Assembly (NCBI RefSeq): GCF_019084045.1
Contig: NZ_JAHRED010000003.1
Location: forward strand, 310,001-374,000
Reading direction: 5' to 3'
DNA length: 64,000 bases
Origin: Paeniglutamicibacter quisquiliarum
GTDB lineage: Bacteria; Actinomycetota; Actinomycetes; Actinomycetales; Micrococcaceae
Under the pieces are notes generated by a model. It was not told the origin of the DNA. It searched no databases and was given only the letters and a program-made list of their open reading frames with translations. Every line of letters starts with the position of its first letter. The first letter of the stretch is position 1. Positions 57,880 through 64,000 of the stretch are shown here, piece by piece. Position numbers and translations under genes: made by a program.

Positions 57880-58662
57880 CTAGATGGAACGGGCCAGGAT
57901 TGCCTGCTTGACCTCGGCGATGGCCTGGGTCACCTGGATGCCGCGCGGGCATGCTTCGGTGCAGTTGAAGGTGGTGCGGCAGCGCCACACGCCTTCCTTG
58001 TCGTTCAGGATCTCCAAGCGCATGTCGCCTGCATCATCGCGCGAGTCGAAGATGAAGCGGTGTGCGTTGACGATTGCCGCAGGGCCGAAGTACTGGCCAT
58101 CGGTCCAGAAGACCGGGCAGGAAGAGGTGCACGCGGCGCAGAGGATGCACTTGGTGGTGTCCTCGAACTTGGCGTGGTCCTCTGCCGACTGGTAGCGCTC
58201 CGCCGAGGGCTCGTGGCCCTTGTTGATGAGGAACGGCATGATCTCGCGGTAGGACTGGAAGAACGGCTCCATGTCGACGATGAGGTCCTTTTCAAGGGGA
58301 AGGCCCTTGATGGCTTCAACGGTGATCGGCTTGGAGTGGTCCAGGTCCTTGAGCAGGGTCTTGCAGGCCAGGCGGTTGCGGCCGTTGATGCGCATGGCAT
58401 CGGAGCCGCAGACGCCGTGGGCGCAGGATCGGCGGAAGGACAGTGAACCGTCGTGGTCCCACTTGACCTTGTGCAGGGCGTCCAGCACGCGGTCGGTGCC
58501 GTACATGGTCAGCTCAAAGTCTTCCCAGTACGCGTCTGCGGTGGTCTCCGGCAGGTACCGGCGGACGCGCAAGGTGATGTTGAACTGCGGGATTTCTCCG
58601 CCGCCGCCAACACCTGGCTTCAGCTCAATCTTCGATGCTGGTTCCGGAAGTTCCGTGCTCAT
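57880..58662 (-). CDS. sdhB: Succinate dehydrogenase iron-sulfur subunit
   Basis: Predicted 260-residue subunit passing electrons from the flavin to the quinone site. The three clusters are visible: 2Fe-2S in RRSCAHGVCGSDAMRI with a later LACKTLL, 4Fe-4S in TKCILCAACTSSCPVFW, and 3Fe-4S in FNCTEACPRGIQVTQAIA. The start overlaps the sdhA stop by one base. It is the last gene of the sdhCDAB operon. Confidence 0.97.
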   Translation of the reverse strand: MSTELPEPASKIELKPGVGGGGEIPQFNITLRVRRYLPETTADAYWEDFELTMYGTDRVLDALHKVKWDHDGSLSFRRSCAHGVCGSDAMRINGRNRLACKTLLKDLDHSKPITVEAIKGLPLEKDLIVDMEPFFQSYREIMPFLINKGHEPSAERYQSAEDHAKFEDTTKCILCAACTSSCPVFWTDGQYFGPAAIVNAHRFIFDSRDDAGDMRLEILNDKEGVWRCRTTFNCTEACPRGIQVTQAIAEVKQAILARSI

Positions 58663-60449
58663 TAGTACTTACGCTCCATCGGCTGGTAACGGGTGAAGAT
58701 AACGGGCTTGGTTTCCATGCGGATGCCGGAAATGCCCTCGGTGGTGGCCGTTGCATCGCGGTAGGACATCGAGTGCTTCATGAAGTTCTCGTCGTCGCGG
58801 TTCGGGAAGTCCTCGCGGTAGTGACCGCCGCGGGATTCCTTGCGGTACATGGCGGCCGCGGTCATGACCTCGGCCATGTCCAGCAGGAAGCCAAGCTCGA
58901 TGGCCTCAAGCAGGTCGAGGTTGAAGCGCTTGCCCTTGTCCTGGACCGCCACGTTCTTGTAGCGCTCGCGCAGTTCCTCGATGACCACCAGTGCCCGGTC
59001 CAGCGAGTCCTTGTCGCGGAACACCTGGACGTTGGCGTCCATGATGTCCTGCAGTTCCTTGCGCAAGACTGCCACGCGCTCGGTTCCGGTGGAGTTGATC
59101 ATGGCATCGATCTGGTCCGTGGTGAACTTCTCCGGATCCTCGGGAAGCTCCACGTACTCGGCGCCCAGGGCGTACTTGGCCGCGGAGATGCCGGCGCGCT
59201 TGCCGAACACGTTGATGTCCAGCAGCGAGTTGGTGCCCAGGCGGTTGGAGCCGTGCACCGAAACGCAGGCGACCTCGCCGGCGGCGAAGAGGCCCGGGAT
59301 GACGGTGTCGTTGTCCTGGAGGACCTCGGCGTCGATGTTGGTCGGGATGCCGCCCATGACGTAGTGCGCGGTCGGGAAGACCGGCACCGGATCGGTGTAC
59401 GGCTCCACACCCAGGTAGGTGCGGGCGAACTCGGTGATGTCCGGGAGCTTGGCGTCGATGTGCGCCGGCTCCAGGTGGGTCAAATCGAGCAGGACGTAGT
59501 CCTTGTTCGGGCCGCAGCCGCGGCCCTCGCGCACCTCGTTGGCCATCGACCGGGCGACGATGTCACGCGGTGCGAGGTCCTTGATAGTGGGCGCGTAGCG
59601 CTCCATGAAGCGCTCGCCCTCGGAGTTGCGCAGGATGGCGCCTTCGCCACGTGCCGCCTCGGAGAGCAGGATGCCCAGGCCGGCCAGGCCGGTCGGGTGG
59701 AACTGCACGAATTCCATGTCCTCGAGCGGGATGCCCTTGCGGAAGGCGATGCCCATGCCGTCACCGGTGAGGGTGTGGGCGTTGGAGGTGGTCTTGAAGA
59801 CCTTGCCGGCGCCGCCGGTGGCGAAGATGACGGACTTGGCCTGGAAGACGTGGAGTTCGCCGGTGGCCAGGTCGTAGGAAACCACGCCTGCAACGCGCTT
59901 CTGCTTGTAGGCGGTGCCGTCCTCGCGGAAGGCATCCTCCTCAACCATGAGCATGTCCAGGACGTAGAACTCGTTGTAGAACTCGACGTTGTGCTTGACG
60001 CAGTTTTGGTACAGCGTCTGCAGGATCATGTGGCCGGTGCGGTCCGCTGCGTAGCACGCGCGGCGCACGGCGGCCTTGCCGTGGTCGCGGGTGTGGCCGC
60101 CGAAGCGGCGCTGGTCGATCTTGCCCTCGGGGGTGCGGTTGAACGGGAGGCCCATCTTTTCCAGGTCGAGCACCGCGTCGATGGCTTCCTTGGCCATGAC
60201 CTCGGCGGCGTCCTGGTCAACCAGGTAGTCCCCGCCCTTGACGGTGTCAAAGGTGTGCCATTCCCAGTTGTCTTCTTCTACGTTGGCCAAGGCCGCACAC
60301 ATGCCACCCTGCGCCGCACCGGTGTGCGAGCGGGTTGGGTAAAGCTTGGTGAGAACGGCCGTACGTGCGCGCTGGCCGGATTCGATGGCCGCGCGCATGC
60401 CTGCGCCGCCTGCTCCGACGATCACGACGTCGTACTTGTGTACCTGCAT
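58662..60449 (-). CDS. sdhA: Succinate dehydrogenase flavoprotein subunit
   Basis: Predicted 595-residue catalytic subunit that oxidises succinate to fumarate. The FAD motif is VIVGAGGAGMRAAIESGQRA (residues 10-29), the covalent-FAD histidine lies in RSHTGAAQGGMCAAL (near residue 42), and the substrate region in GEVACVSVHGSNRLGTNSLL (near residue 390). It is third in the operon, with sdhD 58 bases upstream. Confidence 0.98.
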   Translation of the reverse strand: MQVHKYDVVIVGAGGAGMRAAIESGQRARTAVLTKLYPTRSHTGAAQGGMCAALANVEEDNWEWHTFDTVKGGDYLVDQDAAEVMAKEAIDAVLDLEKMGLPFNRTPEGKIDQRRFGGHTRDHGKAAVRRACYAADRTGHMILQTLYQNCVKHNVEFYNEFYVLDMLMVEEDAFREDGTAYKQKRVAGVVSYDLATGELHVFQAKSVIFATGGAGKVFKTTSNAHTLTGDGMGIAFRKGIPLEDMEFVQFHPTGLAGLGILLSEAARGEGAILRNSEGERFMERYAPTIKDLAPRDIVARSMANEVREGRGCGPNKDYVLLDLTHLEPAHIDAKLPDITEFARTYLGVEPYTDPVPVFPTAHYVMGGIPTNIDAEVLQDNDTVIPGLFAAGEVACVSVHGSNRLGTNSLLDINVFGKRAGISAAKYALGAEYVELPEDPEKFTTDQIDAMINSTGTERVAVLRKELQDIMDANVQVFRDKDSLDRALVVIEELRERYKNVAVQDKGKRFNLDLLEAIELGFLLDMAEVMTAAAMYRKESRGGHYREDFPNRDDENFMKHSMSYRDATATTEGISGIRMETKPVIFTRYQPMERKY

Positions 60450-60507
60450 ACCTGATGCTCTCTTTTCTTGAATTCTCTGCTTCGGCGAACGAACGGGGAG
60501 CCGAAGA

Positions 60508-60954
60508 TTACTGGCAAGCCGGGATGGAGTTACCGGCGATGCAAGGATCGAAGGTGAAGATCACCAGGGTGCCCAGGACGACGATGACGATGGTCGCGAC
60601 GTAGAGGATGCCCTTGAGCCACACGCGGGTGGCAGGCTTCTCGGCGTAGTCGTTGATGATGGTGCGCACGCCGTTGGTGCCGTGCAGCATGGCCAGCCAG
60701 AGCATGGCCAGGTCCCAGAACTGCCAGACCGGGTCGGCCCACTTGCCGGCCACGAAGCCGAAGTCGATGGCGTTGATGCCGTCGCCGACCATGAGGTTGG
60801 CGAAGAGGTGCCCGAAGATCAGGACGACCAGTGCGACGCCGGAGAGGCGCATGAAGAGCCACGCGACCATTTCGAAGCTGCCGCGCGACTTGCGTGCACG
60901 GTTGTACTTCGGATCAATGCGCTGGCTGCGGGGTGCAGCGATATCTGCCGACAT
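60508..60954 (-). CDS. sdhD: Succinate dehydrogenase hydrophobic anchor subunit D
   Basis: Predicted 148-residue membrane anchor with three helices. The quinone/haem region is LAMLHGTNGVRTIINDYAEK (near residue 90), and the first helix includes MVAWLFMRLSGVALVVLIFG. It starts three bases after sdhC. Confidence 0.93.
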   Translation of the reverse strand: MSADIAAPRSQRIDPKYNRARKSRGSFEMVAWLFMRLSGVALVVLIFGHLFANLMVGDGINAIDFGFVAGKWADPVWQFWDLAMLWLAMLHGTNGVRTIINDYAEKPATRVWLKGILYVATIVIVVLGTLVIFTFDPCIAGNSIPACQ

Positions 60955-60957
60955 GGG

Positions 60958-61353
60958 TTAGTGACCTCCAAAGGCGAGTGACAGGTGGCGGATGGAGAAT
61001 GCCACCATGGTGATGACCCAGAGGGCCAAAACGCCCCAGAGCATCTGGCGGTGGTACTTGGTTCCCGACTTCCAGAAGTCGACCAGGATCAGGCGCAAGC
61101 CGTTGAACGCGTGGAAGACGATGGCGGCGACGAGGGCGGTTTCGCCCAATGCCATCAGCGGGTTCTTGTAGGTGGACATGACCGCGTCGTAGGCGCCGGG
61201 GGAAACCCGGACCAGGGACGTATCGAGCACGTGAACCAAAAGGAATAAGAATATTACGACACCTGTTACGCGGTGCCCCACCCAAGACCACATGCCTTCA
61301 TGGCCGCGGTAGAGGGTGCCTGACGAAGCCTTCGACACTGAATTAACCTCCAT
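60958..61353 (-). CDS. sdhC: Succinate dehydrogenase cytochrome b subunit
   Basis: Predicted 131-residue membrane anchor with three helices: GHEGMWSWVGHRVTGVVIF near the start, then VFHAFNGLRLILVDFWKSG (near residue 75) with the haem-region histidine. The ATG at 61353 is preferred by family alignment; a GTG at 61383 would add ten residues. Neither has a clear binding site. It is first in the sdhCDAB operon. Confidence 0.92.
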   Translation of the reverse strand: MEVNSVSKASSGTLYRGHEGMWSWVGHRVTGVVIFLFLLVHVLDTSLVRVSPGAYDAVMSTYKNPLMALGETALVAAIVFHAFNGLRLILVDFWKSGTKYHRQMLWGVLALWVITMVAFSIRHLSLAFGGH

Positions 61354-61604
61354 GACTCGCAAGGGCGCATGTGTATCTTCCACACAATAAATTGACGCCT
61401 TGGTGCGAGCGTTCCTTGCCCGATCTTAGACCACCTTGGACGGGGGTGCCCATTCTTTCCGTGTGCCGTGTGAGTAGGCTCACCGGATGAAAGGGCGGAT
61501 CGGCTAAACATCCGGGAAATGCGCGAAATACATTAGATTCCAATGCCCTATTTCGTTGGCGGCCAACACCGCATTCTTCGGGTTCATCCACTAGCCTTAG
61601 TCGG

Positions 61605-62717
61605 ATGAACGCTGAACTCTTGGCACGATTCCACGGGGTCATCCCTGCCGGTGGTGTCGGCACCCGCCTGTGGCCGCTCTCGCGCGCCGCTGCCCCGAAA
61701 TTCCTCCACGACCTGACCGGCTCGGGCTCGACGCTGATCCGTGCCACCTACGAGCGGCTGATCCCGCTGGCGGGTGACAACATCATGGTGGTCACGGGGC
61801 GCGCTCACCGCACCGCGGTGCTGGCGCAATTGCCCGAGATCGAGGACCTGAACCTGGTTCTTGAGCCGGACCCGAAGGACTCCGCCGCCGCCATCGGCCT
61901 GGCCGCGGCGATCCTCTACCTGCGCAACCCCGAGACCATCATGGGCTCCTTCGCGGCGGACCAGGTGATTGTTCCGGTCGAGGTATTCCAGGAAGCCGTG
62001 CGCGAGGCCATCCACACCGCGGCCACCGGCAAGATCGTCACCATCGGGATCCGCCCCACCCTGCCGTCCACCGGCTTCGGCTACATCCGGGCAGGGGAGC
62101 GCATGGAGATTTCCGGCGCGCCCACCGCACGCGACGTGGTCGAGTTCGTGGAAAAGCCCGACGAGGACACGGCCCGCCGCTACCTGGCCGACGGCGGCTA
62201 CCTGTGGAACGCCGGCATGTTCGTCGCCCCGGTGTCGCTGATGCTCGAGCACCTGGAGCGCAGCCAGCCCGAACTGCACGCGGGCCTCATGGAAATCGCC
62301 GCGGCCTGGGAAACCGGCGACCGCGTGGCAACCATCGACCGCATCTGGCCGACGCTGCCCAAGATCGCCATCGACTACGCCGTGGCCGAGCCGGCCGCCG
62401 CCGCCGGCGACGTGGCGGTGATCCCCGGGGTGTTCAACTGGGACGACGTGGGGGACTTCGCCGCCATCGGCCGGCTGAACCCCGCCAGCGAGAAGACCGG
62501 CGTCACCGTGGTCGGCGCCAACGCCCGCGTGTATTCGGACAATGCCACCGGCGTGGTGGTCACCGACTCCAAGCGCGTGATCGCCCTGATCGGAATCCAC
62601 GACGTGGTCGTCGTCGACACCCCCGACGCGCTGCTTGTCACCACCAAGGAGCATGCCCAGTCGGTCAAGGGCACGGTGGAAAAGCTCAAGGAGGAAGGCG
62701 TCGTCGACGTCCTGTAG
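61605..62717 (+). CDS. manC: Mannose-1-phosphate guanylyltransferase
   Basis: Predicted 370-residue enzyme that makes GDP-mannose for mannolipids, glycans and capsule. The nucleotide-binding signature is VIPAGGVGTRLWPLSRAAAP (near residue 12), and the sugar-binding part is VVEFVEKPDEDTARRYLAD followed by LWNAGMF. It has the short actinobacterial form without the C-terminal isomerase domain. It is divergent from sdhC. Confidence 0.93.
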   Translation: MNAELLARFHGVIPAGGVGTRLWPLSRAAAPKFLHDLTGSGSTLIRATYERLIPLAGDNIMVVTGRAHRTAVLAQLPEIEDLNLVLEPDPKDSAAAIGLAAAILYLRNPETIMGSFAADQVIVPVEVFQEAVREAIHTAATGKIVTIGIRPTLPSTGFGYIRAGERMEISGAPTARDVVEFVEKPDEDTARRYLADGGYLWNAGMFVAPVSLMLEHLERSQPELHAGLMEIAAAWETGDRVATIDRIWPTLPKIAIDYAVAEPAAAAGDVAVIPGVFNWDDVGDFAAIGRLNPASEKTGVTVVGANARVYSDNATGVVVTDSKRVIALIGIHDVVVVDTPDALLVTTKEHAQSVKGTVEKLKEEGVVDVL

Positions 62718-62721
62718 GCCA

Positions 62722-62743
62722 GGGGCCGGAATTTTCCGGCCCC
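62722..62743 (+). terminator. Terminator after manC
   Basis: GGGGCCGGAA (62722-62731) pairs with TTCCGGCCCC (62734-62743), five bases past the manC stop. There is only a short pyrimidine tail after it. Confidence 0.65.
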
Positions 62744-62909
62744 CTTCCGATGCCCCGCCGGCGGCGCCGGTCCCGCGTTCGCCCCGGGGCACTTTGTTCC
62801 GGCGCGAACGGGCGCGCATTAAAGAGGTGCACGTGAGCGGGGCAACAATTCGAAGCGGACTGCACAAGCTCAGGTCCCAGCGCGTATTGTCGGTTAGGTG
62901 CGCACGAGT

Positions 62910-64000
62910 ATGAATGAAGACCTGAAACTGCCCTCCGTCAAGCCCTGGGTCAAGCCCCTGGTTGACGAGCTGGTGGCATTCCGTCGAGAGGTCCATGCGA
63001 ACCCGGAGCTCTCGTTCGCCGAATACAAGACGACCGAACGCATCCTCACCCGGCTGCGCGACGTGGGCCTGCACCCCGTGGCCCTGGAGGACACCGGCGC
63101 GTACGTGGACATCGGGTCGGGGCCCATCGCCCTGGGGTTGCGCGCCGACATCGATGCGCTGCCGATCCTGGAGGAAACCGGGCTGGACTACGCCTCGGTG
63201 GTGGACGGGGTCGCGCACTCCTGCGGACACGACATCCACACCACCGTGATGCTCGGGGTGGCCAAGGTGCTCAAGTCCATCGACGACGAGACGCCCCTGG
63301 GCGCACGGATCCGCGTGATCTTCCAGCCCGCCGAGGAGAAGATGCCCGGCGGCGCCCTGACGGTCATCGCCGCCGGGGTGCTGGACGAGGTCCCGCGCAT
63401 CCTGGCCCTGCACTGCGAGCCGCGCATCGACGCCGGGAAGATCGGCACCCGCATCGGCGCCATCACCAGCGCGAGCGACACCATCAAGATCGAGCTGACG
63501 GGCAGGGGCGGGCACACCTCCCGCCCGCACCTGACCGAGGACCTGGTCTTCGCCATGAGCCAGATCGCCACCAACGTGCCCGCGGTGCTGGGCCGGCGCA
63601 TCGATGTGCGCAGTGCCGTCTCGGTGGTCTGGGGGCAGATCCACGCCGGAAGCGCACCCAATGCCATCCCCGCCACCGGCTACCTGGCCGGCACCATGCG
63701 CTGCCTGGACGGCGAGGCGTGGAAGGGTGCCGGGGACCTGCTCGACGAGGTGGTGCGCCAGGTGGCAAGCCCCTACGGCGTCGAGGTCAAGCTCGAGCAC
63801 ATCCGCGGCGTGCCCCCGGTGATCAACACGGAGGAGGAGACGGACCTTATCGAGGATTCGGCGCGCGCCGAGATCGGCTCGTCGGCCATTGTGCTCACCC
63901 CGCAGTCCATGGGCGGCGAGGATTTTGCCTGGATGACCAGCATGGTGCCCGGCGCCATGATGCGCCTGGGCACACGCACCCCGGGCGGGGAGGACTACGA
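62910..64000 (+). CDS. M20-family amidohydrolase, 3'-truncated by window edge
   Basis: Zinc-dependent peptidase/amidohydrolase of the M20D (amidohydrolase/hippuricase) group; 363 residues are visible and the frame is open at the end. Metal-site motifs: ALGLRADIDALPI (Asp), VAHSCGHDIHTTVML (His-Asp-His) and VIFQPAEEKMPGGA (Glu pair). The dimerisation domain starts near ITSASDTIKIELTGRGGHTS, and a late HxG/MGGEDFAWM motif holds another ligand. The ATG at 62910 fits homology; a GTG at 62898 is in frame four codons upstream. The substrate may be N-acyl or N-carbamoyl amino acids. Confidence 0.9.
   Translation, partial: MNEDLKLPSVKPWVKPLVDELVAFRREVHANPELSFAEYKTTERILTRLRDVGLHPVALEDTGAYVDIGSGPIALGLRADIDALPILEETGLDYASVVDGVAHSCGHDIHTTVMLGVAKVLKSIDDETPLGARIRVIFQPAEEKMPGGALTVIAAGVLDEVPRILALHCEPRIDAGKIGTRIGAITSASDTIKIELTGRGGHTSRPHLTEDLVFAMSQIATNVPAVLGRRIDVRSAVSVVWGQIHAGSAPNAIPATGYLAGTMRCLDGEAWKGAGDLLDEVVRQVASPYGVEVKLEHIRGVPPVINTEEETDLIEDSARAEIGSSAIVLTPQSMGGEDFAWMTSMVPGAMMRLGTRTPGGEDY

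Noticed and set aside
58635-60455. Long + strand open frame over sdhA
   Set aside because: It is antisense to a fully recognisable sdhA and has no motif of its own.

Overview
The window is high-GC actinobacterial chromosome, most likely from the Micrococcaceae (Arthrobacter or Paeniglutamicibacter type). This rests on GC-rich codon use, GTG and TTG starts, a DtxR/IdeR-type iron box, an actinobacterial sdhCDAB order, an actinobacterial Tad/Flp pilus locus and a ZTP riboswitch in front of glyA-folD. No rRNA, tRNA, CRISPR array, intact insertion sequence or phage gene was recognised. Species assignment is inference.

Bases 1-8.6 kb are mostly housekeeping: the 3' part of a cystathionine gamma-synthase gene, a BASS-family transporter behind a large inverted repeat, two hypothetical genes, an operon of gamma-carbonic-anhydrase-like and Gfo/Idh/MocA proteins, an OsmC protein, purU and a flavin monooxygenase-like gene. 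From 8.7 to 11.2 kb lies the ZTP-riboswitch-controlled glyA-folD operon. Together with purU it forms a one-carbon/folate neighbourhood. From 11.5 to 17.1 kb are a UspA protein with a decayed partial copy beside it, an orphan PAS-histidine kinase, a NarL-type two-component pair and a SHOCT protein. A fatty-acid desaturase follows.

At 18.9-22.8 kb an iron box precedes a three-gene Fe(3+) ABC importer. At 22.9-29.3 kb an MFS transporter, a ferredoxin reductase, a ferredoxin and a cytochrome P450 are flanked by two paralogous LysR regulators, so this looks like a catabolic P450 island. A frameshifted fragment of the iron-importer ATPase lies at 29.4-29.7 kb. It abuts a complete-looking leftward Tad/Flp pilus operon (36.9 to 29.7 kb) that lacks a local prepilin peptidase and has a structured leader.

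From 37.5 to 43.8 kb are a VOC protein and a LacI-regulated ABC importer of the iron/polyamine/phosphonate type, with a clear LacI operator over the promoter. From 44.0 to 46.3 kb, in visibly less GC-rich DNA, a NYN-nuclease/LOTUS protein sits next to a protein with an EVE-like N-terminus. This is the best candidate in the window for an undescribed RNA- or defence-related module. Next come two exported or anchored proteins (one TolB-like) and a very large secreted protein (about 1557 residues) with an N,N-dimethylformamidase-like domain, two Ig-like domains, four DUF4082 modules and a long Thr-Pro linker.

The right end (53.6-64 kb) is housekeeping again: a membrane protein, exonuclease III, trpS, a 2'-5' RNA ligase-family protein, a YihY/BrkB protein, the succinate dehydrogenase operon, mannose-1-phosphate guanylyltransferase, and an M20 amidohydrolase that runs off the window.
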